DNA from: Metellina segmentata
Lineage: Eukaryota > Arthropoda > Arachnida > Araneae > Tetragnathidae
Direction of reading: 5' to 3'
DNA: 64,000 nucleotides
NCBI GenBank assembly: GCA_947359465.1
Contig: OX375879.1
Location: forward strand, 122,412,377 to 122,476,376
A program made the translations under genes and the position numbers. The stretch's first letter is position 1, and each line of letters opens with the position of its first letter. The notes beneath the pieces were generated by a model. That model was given only the letters and a program-made list of their open reading frames with translations, searched no databases and had not been told where the DNA came from. Of the stretch, positions 23,912 through 35,000 are shown piece after piece.

Positions 23912-24348
23912 CACTGTGATTACTTTACTCAGGAAAAGAAATAGCTTCTCTGTCCAGTTCTAAATGTGTCCAAATAATAAAATTATTTAAAAAAAATTGT
24001 TTCTGACAGGAATGCAAATTAGATTTCGAAACATTCAAAATTGCCCATCACAAAGATTTATGTGCAAAATATGCATGCGTTTGTGATACTGCAGAAAACT
24101 TTTTCTCATTGTGTCTACCTTCTTATAAATATTTTTTATTTACTACAATACTAAAAAGAAATAACACACTAGATCTATCTCTCCCTTAAAAAAATACAAG
24201 CTGGTACGATATTTTAGCATCTTCCCCGTCATATGGTTCAAAATTGCCTATTGGATTTATAATCACATGGAATGTTTAAAACAAATCTCACGCTTATGAA
24301 CAGGCTTATGTGACACCTGTTAGTCAATGGACCAAGAGTGAAATCAAA
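23912..24348. other. unannotated stretch
   Basis: AT-rich DNA between the MITE and the LINE copy; nothing recognised. Confidence 0.4.
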
Positions 24349-24574
24349 ATGGGTTGACAGTACACAGTAATTGCTTAGGAAAACTAACTGGGTCTAAAAT
24401 ACAGGAAACAAACAATACAAAGGGAAAGTGCAATGTAAGGGAGAAAAACAATACCAAGACAAATAATACAAGAGGAAAGTGCAATATAAGGGTGAAAAAT
24501 AAGCTAAAAGTATTTTATTGTAATGCTCGAGAAATAAAATGGATGAACTCAGGGGAATTGTTGCACAAGCAAGA

Positions 24575-24619
<45 letters not shown>

Positions 24620-25736
24620 GATTACTGAAAGTTGGGCAAGCAGTGAAGATGCACAAATTTTAGAATTGAGTGGATTCACATTGTTTATGGAGGACAGAGT
24701 GAATAGGAAAGGGGGTGGGTTTTTTATTTATGTGAGAGAATTCTTAAACTGTACGGAAATAAAGTTCAATAGTAAAACTGAGTGCATAGAATCAGTCAGG
24801 GTGAAACTAAATACAGTCAAAGGACTAATTCTGGGTAATATATATAGACCTCCTGTTTGTAGTGAAGAGCAGGAAAAGTGCATGTGCAATCTGATAAACG
24901 AAACATGTCAAAAAGGATAATTAATTTTAATGGGGGACTATAATTATCCAAATATTGACTGGACAAACAATCTAGCTACAAATGGGAAAGGAGCAGAATT
25001 TTTGGAAGTGATACAGGATATTTTTTTTACCAGATGGTGTATGGATACTAGGGACAATGTATTATTGGATTTTATTTTCAGCAATGATGAGAATAGGGTG
25101 CAGGATTTGGTTATAGATGGGAGAAAGTGATCATAGAAGTATCAGATTAAGTATAAATTTTCATTCAGCATACACAATCAATAGTAGGATAATTCCAAAT
25201 TTCAGAAAGGTAAATTTTGATAGGATAAGGGAAGAGTTAAAGGATACATTCAAAAGGGGTTTATTAGCACCGCATCATTCTGAACAATGTGAGGAATTCA
25301 GGAATAAGTTAGACAGGCTGATAAAAAAACACGTAACGTTCAGGAAAAAAGGAAAACATTTAAACTGGCTCCCTATGTGGTTTTCAGGGGAAACACACAA
25401 AGCTTTAAAATTAAAACAAAGAACATACAGGGTATATAAAAGCACTGGTAACGACAGGGACAAGGAGGCATATCAGAAAGCCAGAAAGGAGTTTAAAAAT
25501 ATTAATCTGAAGCAAAAGGTGTCCTTGGAGGAAACACTAGCTAGGGATGTAAATATAAACCCAAAAGAATTTTTTGCATATGCAAGTGGTAAAAATAAAT
25601 TTAGTACTACACTGGGCCCGTTGAAGGGGAGGGGAGGTGAATTAATTCAAGACGAGGTTGGAACGGCAAACGTGTTAAATGACTTTTTTCTGGGGTTTTT
25701 TCATTGACAACTATAAATTAAAAAAGGATCCAAGGA
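24349..25736 (+). mobile_element. CR1-like LINE copy, ORF2 5' part (endonuclease), dead
   Basis: Begins exactly at the ORF2 start region of the near-intact LINE (GGTTGACAGTACACAG) and covers the N-terminal repeats, the apurinic-type endonuclease (GITESWASSED, LGNIYRPP, MGDYNYPNIDW, SDHRSI) and the linker to about DPK. Stops and frame shifts at about 24535, 24918 and 25127. The endonuclease nicks target DNA in active relatives. The missing middle and right part of this copy resume at 26775. Confidence 0.9.
24577..24617. repeat. (TA)n microsatellite inside LINE
   Basis: About 40 bp of alternating AT that grew inside the LINE codons corresponding to EDIDIIG (GATATAGATATC in the intact copy). 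An in-place expansion of a short TA-rich seed. Confidence 0.9.
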
Positions 25737-26774
25737 AGTGTTTGACAAGCTTGAAGACAGTTCATAGCAACACGTGCAGTATGTGGTCTGGCATTGTCTT
25801 GCTGAAAAATAAGCCCAGGGTACTGCGAAAGGAACGGTAGCAAAACAGTTCTCAGAATGTCGTCAACGAACCGCTGTGCAGTAAGTGTACCTCTAATGAC
25901 GACCAAAGGGGTCCGGCTATCAAGGGAAATGGCACCCCAGACATTAACTCCTTGTTGAGGGCCCGTGGGGCGTACAATGGTGAAAGCAGGATCGGCACGC
26001 TGCCCTGAGCGTCTCCAGACAAGTCTTCGATGATCGTCAGGACACAGTTGGAAGCGGGATTCGTCGCTAAAGACTATACGTCCCCAGTCAGCATCATTCC
26101 AGCCTGATCGAGTCAAGCACCACTGTAATCTGGCTCGACAGTGTGCTGGCGTGAGTAGCAGGTGGCGTAACGGTAGGTACGAGCGTAGATTTTGCTCTCT
26201 CGGCCGTCTGTGAATGGTCATGGTAGACACTCGTGTGTGGGTCGTGTGACTGATGGTTGATAGCGATGAATCAGGCGCTGTGACAGCTGATCTGACAATC
26301 ACTCTGTCCTCGCGATCTGTTGTGGCCCTACGTCGACCGCTACCATCATGACGCTGAAATCTGCCACTGTCCACCCACTCTTGCCAACATCTTCTAATCG
26401 CCACATTGCTTCGACTCACATGACGAGCGATTCTCCAATTTGCCCAACCTGCCTCTTTCAATCCAATGATACGACCTCTTTCAAACTCTGAAAGTTGCTC
26501 GTAATGAGCTCGAATCCTGCGGCGAGGCATTTTTTCAGTCGTTAAAAGGTATCCTAAATCGCAATGCAGCAGAAATTTTTAACAACAGTTCAAGAACAAC
26601 TCCTTATGTACATCTGCTGGATGCGCAGTTCCGATGCGCAGGAGATCGCACTATTCATTAATTGGACACCAAATTTTAATCATTTGCATATTTGGTCTAA
26701 ATATTTTTGCATACGAAATTTCAAAGCAATCGGATGATTCCTTCTTGGTGCGTCGATTTTTTTGTTATAGAGTG
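25737..26774 (-). mobile_element. Tc1 element, 3' part deleted
   Basis: The 5' terminus (right side) reads CACTCTATAACAAAAAAATC on the minus strand and abuts TA at 26775-26776, inside the LINE sequence CATATATGAGAAAGG. The left end of this element is missing: the transposase stops at its QACQTLPW segment, where the LINE sequence begins. So a normal Tc1 insertion was followed by loss of its 3' end and adjoining LINE DNA. Confidence 0.88.
25741..26530 (-). pseudogene. Tc1 transposase, C-terminus lost
   Basis: About 263 residues of Tc1-type transposase from ATG 26528-26530. Residues 1-110 hold the paired helix-turn-helix DNA-binding region (FERGRIIGLKEAGWANWRIA, SNVAIRRCWQEW) with a GRRR hook (GSGRRRATTDREDR). 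The DDE domain shows the first Asp in VFSDESRF (D156) and the second in FQQDNARPHTA (D245). The third acidic residue (the Glu of the SPDLxPIE-type motif) lies beyond the deletion breakpoint, so the enzyme cannot be catalytic. The frame is otherwise free of stops, which suggests recent activity of this family. Confidence 0.92.
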
Positions 26775-27235
26775 TATGAGAAAGGATATAGAATTAATTG
26801 AAAGGGTTCAGCACAGAGCTACAAGAATAATAAAGGGGATAGCAAATCTAGACTATAATGAACGTTTAAGTAAGCTAAACATGTATACACTGGAAAGAAA
26901 AAGAAGGGGGGGGGGATTTGATTCAGCTTTTCAAGTTGGTAAAACAAGGGGACACAAAGGACTTAAATTTTAATAGGGATAACAAAACAAGGGCCATGGG
27001 TACAAATTGAATACGACACATTTTAATCGGGATTTAAGGAAAAACTATTACTTTAATAGGGTAATAGATAAATGGAACGCGTTGCCAGAAAATATAGTTA
27101 ATTCAAAGGGAGTGTACGAATTTAAGATACAATTGGATAGTCAGTGGGAATTGGGGAATTCATAAACAAAGGACTAGCCTTGTTGGGCTTGAGCCTATAG
27201 CTGGTCGTCAATAATTGTATTTGTGTTATTTATAA
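26775..27235 (+). mobile_element. CR1-like LINE copy, 3' end piece
   Basis: Continues the LINE of 24349-25736 after the Tc1 and the deletion: MRKDIELIERVQHRATRIIKG, the C-terminus (through about FKIQLDSQWELGNS*) with a frameshift at a G run near 26907-26914, and the 3' UTR including CTTGTTGGGCTTGAGCCTAT, GCTGGTCGTCAATAATTG and the ATTTGTGTTATT tail. Confidence 0.88.
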
Positions 27236-27460
27236 AGTGTTTGGGGTAATTTGGGCGGTGTAGGGAGATTGTTCCGTAGCTATATAGAAAAGAAAAAAAG
27301 GTGTGGTAAGGAACGCACTTTATACTGCAGAACATCGTAACCATGGTTTAAAAAAAAAATCGGCCAAAATTTTGATAAAATGAAGGACAAATTGTTCTAC
27401 AAAGTATTTGTTCTGCGACGCACTTCGCAGTTTTAAGCACTTACCGGTATCTTCGCCCTT
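27236..27460 (+). repeat. dispersed repeat, pair with 61265-61445
   Basis: Shares GTAATTTGG, GATTGTTCCGTAGCTA, GAACGC, GGACATCGTAA-type and CCAAAATTTTGATAAAAT segments with 61265-61445 in the same orientation. Non-coding; family unknown. Confidence 0.7.
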
Positions 27461-28500
27461 CTAAGAAAATTGTTTTTATTTATTTTCCTTGGGTTGGCGT
27501 ATGTTTTAGCGGGGAACTCTGAACTGATATCCAATTTCGCTTCTAGCTCTTCTGCATCATTTATATTTAAAGGAAAATAAAAATTGGTTTTGGAAGATTT
27601 TTAGTGTGAAATTTTGTTGCGGAATGATATCGATATTAAATGAGAGGTGGAAGAGGAATTTTGGTCCTTGATATCATTTGATATTTTTAGGGGAAAGGGG
27701 TCGTAAAATCACCAAAAATTAATATTGATATATATGAATCATCCCTAAAGGTGATCAGCTTTTTGTGCGTGTCGGGCGCCGGCCTTGATGGCGCCAGTAC
27801 TATATATAGGATTCTGGCGCCCTTGGCAAATGTAGGACTTGGAACAACGTCCCCATGTCAAGATGTATACAGGCAGAACCAGTGCCGTATTTCTAAATAG
27901 ACTAAGTAGGCTGCAGCCTAGAGCGGCAAAATTTTCAGGGACGGCAGTTTGGCAATTTATTCAAACGCTAAAATGAAATATTTCAGACGTTAAAAATGTG
28001 ATTTAGTCCTTCTACATAGCCTACTTTCTAAAACTATAACAAAATATAAATTCACAGCACGTAATCTTGTATTATAACTTTTTTGTAGTGCAATCTAATT
28101 TGGTTTGACAATACTGGCACAAGCGCAGCGATTCGATCTGACAACACTGTTGGTGGAAGGTCCAGTGGCTCCGCTGTCAGCAGTGTAGTGTCAGTCAAGT
28201 CTGTCTGAGTCTGACGCTGTCATTCATATCTATCGGTGTGCACTACGGGATCGTTGATAATTGTGTTGAGCGAGGCGTGTTCGTGTTGTTTGTTACGATT
28301 TTGCCTTATAGTTAAGAGTATTCCAATACATAACGTAAAGTTTTTAACGAGTAGGCTACTTCCTACTAGCTACTATGAGTGACGGTAGGTAGATACTCAG
28401 TGGCGCTGAATACAAAAAACGAACAAAACTGAAACTTTATGAACAAGAACGTGTTCTGAAACAAACAAAAAAAACTACATACGTTTTTTAAAACTAATAG

Positions 28501-29741
28501 TTTGCCAGTGGAAGAAAAGAAAGATAGAGAAGATAAAGGGGAACCTTTAAGTGCTCGAGCTGTGACGGTTCTGTTGGGGACGACAATGCTTTCTCTGGAA
28601 CGAGTTGTTCCAAAACAGCCATGTTGTTATCAGAACCTACTGAAATACAAGTAAGTTCTCACAATGAGATTGTACCCGATAGATTTGATGTTAAAAGACA
28701 ATCTTTAACAGAAAATAAAGAGCCAGCATTAGCAATTTCTTTAAATAAGGATCCAGCTTTGCGGATATTAAATGATGCTACTAGAGATCTAATAGCAAAA
28801 ACTGGCTTTGACCAAAACAAGAGATGACGTGTGCCAAAGTTTACGAGAGTCTTGGGAAGAAGTGTACATTGCTGTGACAAGAATTTAAAATGACACAACA
28901 GAAAAAGCAACGACTAGATGTGAATCCCGAGAAATACTTCGAAGATTAGAACGTTTTGAGACTGCGTTTATGGTGTGTTTCTGGAGCACAGTACTTCACA
29001 GAATCGATAAAGTTAGCAAAGCCATGCAAAGTGGAACTGTGGATGCTTTGTTGGTCAGAGATTTCTATGGATATAATCAAAACTTCATCTTATGAAAAAG
29101 ATAATAAAAGACAGCCAAAAAGAAAAGTTTGGCCTGACGAAGACCGAAGTGGAGAAGTAAACTTTACTAGCAGGGACGACCTTAAAATAAATACGTTTTT
29201 ATCAACTTTAGACTCCTTTGTTTGTGAATTCAAGAAAAAAAAAATTGCCTATGACGAGTTTCAAGACCGATTCTACTTCTTAATTCAGTTGTGTGATAAC
29301 AATACATATATGGAAGAGGAACTGAGAAAAAAGACCACCAACCTTTACCACGTCTACACAAATGACTTGGATTCGAATTTCACTGAAGAGTGCATCTAAT
29401 TTAAAAATCACCATGCTGTGGGTAATGATCACCCATCTGATAAATCGTTGGAAGGAATTTCAAAATTTCTGAGGTGTAATTCCTTAAAAGTTGTTTACCC
29501 CAATTTGGACATTGCTGTAAGGATAAGTTTGTGCTAACCTGCTACAAATTGCACGGGAGAACACAGTTTTTCCTGCCTTAGAAGAGTTAAGAACTATCTG
29601 CGAACTAGTATTTCTGAAATACGGTTAAACTCACTTTCATTACTTTGTATTGAGGCATATACAACAAAAACACTTTCATATGAGGACATTATTAATGAGT
29701 TTGCCATTAAGAAATCTCGTAAGAAAGCTATGTATATTTGA
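28501..29741 (+). pseudogene. hAT transposase remnant (ZMYM/DUF4371 type)
   Basis: Fragments in changing frames: 28621-28827 (unassigned N-terminal part), 28956-29399 (TFLSTLDSFVCEFKKKKIAYDEFQDRFYFL, from the middle of the protein) and 29541-29741 (GEHSFSCLRRVKNYLRTSIS, RLNSLSLLCIE), which is the hAT dimerisation region that closes these transposases. The last piece ends at TGA 29739-29741. Many stops between the pieces, and the DDE catalytic residues cannot be assembled. Similar domain order is seen in vertebrate zinc-finger MYM-type 1-like proteins derived from hAT elements; here it is a dead transposon, not a host gene. Confidence 0.8.
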
Positions 29742-30169
29742 ACATGAAGATTACGTGGGGTGAGTTGTTATAGAGAAGTTTGTATATTTTTCAACAAATA
29801 AACCAGTAATTAACTACATTTTGTTTAATTACATTTCCGTGTAGAATAACTTAATTCAAATTGAATACAGTTCTTAAATTACGCAAAAGATAGTCATTAG
29901 CATTAAAATATAAAAATATGTTTAAAATAGTGATCTCTGATCTCCAAGAACAAACTAATTAATTAAGTTCGTAAACCATTTAATTTTTTAACGAATCTTA
30001 AAAGAAGCAAGTAAAAAAACCCAAGTAGATAACTAATTTGTATAATTTATTAGGTAAACCATTAAAATTGTAGTTTTATCTAAAATAAATTAACTTTATG
30101 TTTAAAAAAGATGAAAACACCAATGAACTCTATCCTTTTGTTGTATAAAACAAATGTATTTAAGCAAAT

Positions 30170-30834
30170 ATAATAAACATATTTTTAATAATTTAAAATT
30201 ATATGTTCTCTTCAATGTTCTAAAATATTGTATTATATAAATATTTTTTTAATGATTAATATTTTTTAAATTTTACAAAATTTAAGATGGTTGTAATCTT
30301 GTGTACCCTCTAAATAAACAATCACATGCCATAAGAAGAAAATTGAATGAAAATATCCCAATATTATGTAGCAGATATTGAATAATGTTGAAAAAGGACA
30401 TCGAGCAGTATCTTAAAGCTAATATCGAGCAATGATAAAAAACGAACATTGAATGTCAAGAAAATAATATCTATCAATGTCGTAAAACGACATTGGGGCA
30501 ATGTCGCCAGGGAGAGGGGGGGGGGTCATTTTTACGTTGGCCAATGTCGGAAAACTATATTGAGCAATGTCGACAGCAATATTGGCCAATATCGGAAAAC
30601 AATATCTGTCAATGTCGTGAAACGATAATGACCAATGTCGAAAAACGATATTGGCCAATGTCGGAAAACGACATTGGGGCGATGGCATTTTTACGTTGGC
30701 CAATGTCGTAAAACGATATTGGGGCGATGTCGCCCGGGGGGGGGGTACATTTTTACGTTGGCCAATATCGACGGCGATATTTACCAATATTTTTTCTCGA
30801 TATTGGCCGACATATATGTGCTACCTGGGTATAG
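30170..30834. repeat. palindrome-rich repeat, copy 1
   Basis: The left part is AT-rich and opens with an imperfect hairpin (AACATATTTTT...ATTATATGTT). The right half (30360-30810) is a run of short imperfect palindromes built on CAATGTCG-x-AAAACGA-x-ATTGG and GGCCAATATCG / CGATATTGGCC, ending ATATGTGCTACCTGGGT. The same unit, colinear, is at 37128-37687, and related palindromes with the terminus CCCAGGTAGCAC are at 32582-32900. Non-coding. It is nested in the hAT element. Confidence 0.8.
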
Positions 30835-30898
30835 AGGGGGCGGCAAATGGACTTTAGCCTATAGGCGGCATACTCTTAAATCCGGCCCTGAGCAGAAC

Positions 30899-31699
30899 TA
30901 GGACTAAAAATGAAAAGCATAACTAGATATACAACTTCACACATTTATAATTAAAAAAAAACTTCTTAAATAAACTACATGGAAAATTGTAAAACCTACA
31001 ATTTTACTTTTCTTGCTTTTCGCAAATTCTGTGACTATGTTGTAAAAGTCCATATTTTCTGCCACCTTTTGTAAAATCAATGAAATAGCAAAGTTTATCA
31101 AACGCTCTTGCCCCATGCTAGACCGGATGTAGTTTTTACTCTGTTTCAACTTACTAAAACCCCGGACACCACTATAACCGGCAAAGTAAAAAAAAAAAAA
31201 AACTGAGGGCAATTTCTATATTCGGATCTTTAAGAGAATATTTGCATATGCACTAAAATAGGTCGAAGTTGGGTAGCTGACTATATCCTCTATGAGTTCA
31301 ACAAGTTTAGTTTTGAAACATTTAATTTCATTAACTGAGTCTTCAACGTTAAAATCCTTCGATTACTGAAACTCAAAACCACCCCCCTCCGACTCGAGTA
31401 TTTAATTATTTCGTCATTTTCATTGACATTTCGTTGGAAAAAAAAAAGCAGCAACTATGTCGCCTCTGTATGGACGATTTTACTACGCCAAACGGCACTT
31501 CTTTATTACGGGTGCAAAATCCACCAAGCCGCAAGATACGGCAGTGGCCAGCTTAAAATATGGTACATTTGCTTTTCGATTTTTTCCGTGAATTAAAAAA
31601 AAGGACACATTTGCTTTTTATAGTATCGGGGGCGTCTTCATACCCCCCCCCCACCTCTGAACGTGCTTATCATATAAAATAAATATTTTTGGTTTCTCA
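30899..31699. other. unannotated stretch
   Basis: Nothing recognised; poly-A, poly-C and poly-T runs (31187-31202, 31437-31448, 31645-31653). Confidence 0.4.
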
Positions 31700-31974
31700 G
31701 GTTTAGAGCCCCTTGTGGCTGTGCCTATGATTGGGAAAACACTACAGGACCGTCGTCAATACCCCGTTGTGTTGATCCATTACGAAGTTAATTAAAGTAC
31801 CTTCCATCCAAATTAAAAAAGTTGACAATGTTGAAATATATAAAAATTTAGGTAGCAGTTATTTTTATCAACGTCGTACTGAAGTAACACAACTGGCTGT
31901 TGACAACGGTCAGGGATCAATCCCAAAGGAATCGAGGAAATCACGTAATTTTAAACCACCGCCAGATGATGAAT
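31700..31974. repeat. two degraded SINE pieces, opposite strands
   Basis: Plus-strand piece at about 31731-31803 (GACCGTCGTCAATACCCCG, TTAATTAAAGTACC) and minus-strand piece at about 31869-31974 (CAACGTCGTACTGAAGTAAC, CAACTGGCTGTTGACAACGG). Confidence 0.7.
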
Positions 31975-32042
31975 ATGGATTTAGATACTTAATTAATTGA
32001 TATCAAAATTCAATACGTTCAATACATCGCTCGGGTGGGAAT

Positions 32043-32226
32043 GGTAATTGGTAATGGTAATTTTAGTTAACGTCGTACTAGAGCAACACAACGGGCTATT
32101 GACGACGGTCCGGGATCAGTCCCTTAAGGGAAAGATCCGAGGACAACACCTCGTAATTTTGAACCTCGGTCAGATGACGAAGCAACACCTGAGCTGGCAC
32201 CCCACTCTCCAAACTTCCACGCCATT
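32043..32226 (-). mobile_element. tRNA-derived SINE, 5'-truncated
   Basis: Well-preserved minus-strand copy: tail GGTAATTGGTAATGGTAATT, then GTTAACGTCGTACTAGAGCA and the body to CACTCTCCAAACTTCCACGCC. Head missing. Confidence 0.88.
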
Positions 32227-32340
32227 AACTAAAACGTTGTATTAATAAATTGCCTAAAAAAATTAATTGATAAGTGTTGTTTTCGCAACTTTTAAATTTA
32301 GTAATTACGTAAAACAAAGCGATCAAATTTTAATATAATG

Positions 32341-32578
32341 GCAATTAACGTCTAACTAGAGCAACACAACGGGCTATTGAAGACGGTCCGGGATCAATCC
32401 ATTAATGGAAAGATCCGAGGACAACACCTTGTAATTTTGAACCACGGTCAGATGACGAATCAACACCTGAACTGGCACCCTGCTCTCCAAACTTCCACGC
32501 CAAGCCAACGTGAGGACTTTCGGCCCCGACAAATTTAAGGCTCACCAGCCGTCTCTTCATCATACGCTAACAAACATC
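32341..32578 (-). mobile_element. tRNA-derived SINE, cut in its head
   Basis: Minus-strand copy from the AATTAACGTCTAACTAGAGC side to CTAACAAACATCC, i.e. the body plus the junction to the tRNA head. The head itself is replaced by the palindrome-rich repeat that begins CCCAGGTAGCAC. Confidence 0.85.
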
Positions 32579-32581
32579 CAT

Positions 32582-32900
32582 GCCCAGGTAGCACAACAAC
32601 ATTGGCCAACATTCTACCAATATTGGCCAATGTTTTGAATGTCAAATGTCGGAATTACGATATCTGTCGATATTGGCAGATATCGTTTAGTTTTATAAAA
32701 CGAGGAAGACTGTAAATAACGCTTTTAATAACATTATAATCATGTAGTAATAGTGTAAATAATGACACCATGTTGTCTTACCCATATTTTTTATAATTTA
32801 AACATTACGCAATTTTTCCCGATATTGTACCGATATTTGGCGACATTGTGAAAACAATATCCAAAAAATGATGTTAAGATGATGTTGGCCGATATTTAAT
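32582..32900. repeat. palindrome-rich repeat, divergent copy
   Basis: Starts CCCAGGTAGCACAACAACAT and carries ACATTGGCCAACATT, CCAATATTGGCCAATG, CGATATCTGTCGATATTGGC and more palindromes near 32819-32895. Terminus and motif match the repeats at 30170-30834 and 37128-37687 in reverse orientation, but the inside differs. Confidence 0.6.
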
Positions 32901-33040
32901 TTTGAGCTGAAGCTATGCTTGGTCACGTGTTCGTTGTTCGGGTTGCCGACCGCCATCATATTTTTAAAAATTGACAATTGAACACGCATGTTACTCTGCA
33001 TAAAAGTTTTTCTAATTCTATTTTCATTCGGAAAAAAATA

Positions 33041-33118
33041 ATGGCACGTAAAAAAAAACCGGTTGAGATGCAGCCGCCGAGACCGCGGCGATTTTTCGCC
33101 GAATCTAGCAGTGATTAA
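33041..33118 (+). CDS. possible short first exon or micro-ORF, unassigned
   Basis: A 25-residue frame (MARKKKPVEMQPPRPRRFFA..SSSD, then TAA) in a patch of raised GC and CpG, followed 31 bp later by a good splice-donor-like CTATAAG|GTAAGG at about 33150. The basic/proline-rich start looks like the N-terminus of a nuclear protein or transposase, but the stop precedes the donor and no partner exon was found. It sits after the palindrome-rich repeat and may be part of that element. Unrecognised. Confidence 0.2.
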   Translation: MARKKKPVEMQPPRPRRFFAESSSD

Positions 33119-33896
33119 GAGCAGTCATCCCTAAAAGTGCAAGTCCTATAAGGTAAGGATATTTCTGTACATTATTTTGTAATGTTAATAATATTTAAAT
33201 ACGAATAATTAAACATATTCACTTGTTCCATTGATGAAGTTTTAGCCCGTGTTTGTAGTTTGTTACATTGTCAGTATACTATTTTTTAATGTGTAAATAT
33301 TCATCGTTTACTGTATCAAATTCTCAAGTTACATTCGATTTTGTGCAATGCTATTTTCATCTTATATTGTTATAGATTATTTTGTTTTGGAAAGTAAGTT
33401 ATTAGTATGTCAGCAGAGTTCTGTTTGCATTAATTATTAATATTAGTGGGACATTTTCAAAGTAGGTTTAAATATATTGTTCAAGCATAACATAACATTT
33501 AAAAATTTAACTGATTTTTGTTTTATATAAAGACTATACCAAATGTTTCTTACATAAAAAAAAAATCAATAAATAAATTTGAGATGTGAAGCTTTAAAAT
33601 TGTGACCATGGCTAAAACTGCTTGTTCTTTTCAAGTTTAGTGTGATTTGATTAATTCCATTAAAAAAAAAATAACTACAGAAGGTGAAGTATTGTGAATA
33701 TTATTCATTCTAAAAATTTAGTTTACACCAAATTTTTCTTCTTAAAATTAAGAAATCATAAATTTGAGTGTACCAAATATATACTTTTTGTCCTAACTTT
33801 TTATCATTTAAGATATGTGACTTTACAAAAAATTTGCAGCTTATATTCAGTGATAAAATAAAACTATACATTATTTTACTAGCTATTTCTTTCTTT
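33119..33896. other. unannotated stretch
   Basis: Very AT-rich DNA without recognisable genes or repeats. Confidence 0.4.
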
Positions 33897-34483
33897 TTAA
33901 AGAACATGAGTATGGCATCACTACGACTGGTTTTTGTCATTGTTCTCCATAGGGAAATGAAGATCTATGCACTAGATGTTAAGACTGTTTTGAATGGTGA
34001 ACTCGATGAAATCTTATTTAGGGTACAACCCATGGGATACAACGACAACAATAGTCGTGTTTGCAAATTTTTAAAAAGTCTTTAAAAACTGAAACAGGCA
34101 CAGTGACAGTGGTACACAGGGGTTGACGAGCAGGTAGTAGTAGTGCTGTATGTTGATGACCTACTAATTGCTGGTTCCTATGAATCAGTGGTCATGGTGG
34201 TGATACAGCTTCTAAGTGATGAGTTCGAAATGTCCAGGCTTAAGTTGTGAAAGATTTTCAGGGCATATGTATTAAGTTTTCTCAGCAACAACTTTGCTTA
34301 GAGGAAAGTGCATTTATCAAAAAGCCTTGAACTTTGGCAAAATTGCAAAAAACTGATTTTGAGATAATTACATTGTAAGTACAAAATACAACAAAAGTTA
34401 ACTTATTTTTTGCTAGTGCTATTTTATTTTAGTAATTTCTATTACATTAAGACATTTATCAAAACAAGAGTTTTTACAGTAAG

Positions 34484-34556
<73 letters not shown>

Positions 34557-34945
34557 TTTAAAGCCAGTTTTAACTCTGATGACAACTGAGTGATTTGTGA
34601 TAATTCACTGAAAATTATTCATTTCTTGTTAAATGACCTGAAAAAAAAATATTTTATTGGATCAGTACTATTTTAAAATAAACCACCACTGAAAAACTGC
34701 ACCTTCTCTTTTTCTACAGCTATTTTTGTTCTGTAAACGAGCCTTTTTTTGTATTGATACGCATGCGACAAAATTTTGTGCTTCAGTCAGTCATTAAGGC
34801 CATATTAAATGAAAATAATTGTGCCAGATTAAAACACCTCGATATTAAATTGAAGTATGCTCATAATATTGTAAAATTATTAAACATTTATATTGTATAT
34901 GTTGCAACTGAATACCAAATTGCTGATTTGTTTACAAAATCTTAA
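33897..34945 (+). pseudogene. Ty1/copia pol remnant (RT and RNase H pieces)
   Basis: 33950-34090 matches the start of copia RT (IYALDVKTVLNGELDEILF, VQPMGY, VCKFLKSL), 34130-34260 holds the catalytic YVDD box (VVVLYVDDLLIAGSYES), and 34754-34945 is the end of RNase H (RLKHLDIKLKYAHN, VATEYQIADLFTKS). Stops and missing parts between them, including a long TA microsatellite at 34487-34548, show an old dead copy. It belongs to a different, older lineage than the minus-strand copia at 53319-60610. Confidence 0.82.
34487..34548. repeat. (TA)n microsatellite
   Basis: About 60 bp of uninterrupted AT dinucleotides inside the copia remnant. Confidence 0.95.
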
Positions 34946-35000
34946 CGTAAACCTAGACTGAACTAAGACAAAAATGTATGTTAATGTTATTGAGGGAGGG

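Larger units (their letters stand above)
27880..30890 (+). mobile_element. hAT transposon, 3.0 kb, decayed, with nested repeat
   Basis: The left end CAGTGCCGTATTTCTAAATA and the complement of the right end (CAGGGCCGGATTTAAGAGTA) are imperfect inverted repeats, followed on both sides by a GCC(T)-rich and GCGGC/GCCGCC segment. The 8-bp flanks GGCAGAAC (27872-27879) and AGCAGAAC (30891-30898) differ at one base. Inside are pieces of a hAT transposase ending with its dimerisation region. A palindrome-rich repeat (about 30170-30834) is nested near the 3' end. Confidence 0.85.

Noticed and set aside
27180..27215. Shared GTCGTCAATA between the LINE 3' end and the SINE body as sign of a LINE-SINE partnership
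   Set aside because: The match is about 10 bp and lies inside the SINE rather than at its 3' end; chance is a fair explanation.
28621..29399. A ZMYM-type host gene
   Set aside because: Frames are broken and the region is enclosed by hAT ends and an 8-bp near-duplication; it is a dead transposon.
30493..30901. Overlapping open frames on both strands rich in GQCRK/WPMS-type repeats
   Set aside because: These come from the palindromic repeat units and change frame between copies; not proteins.
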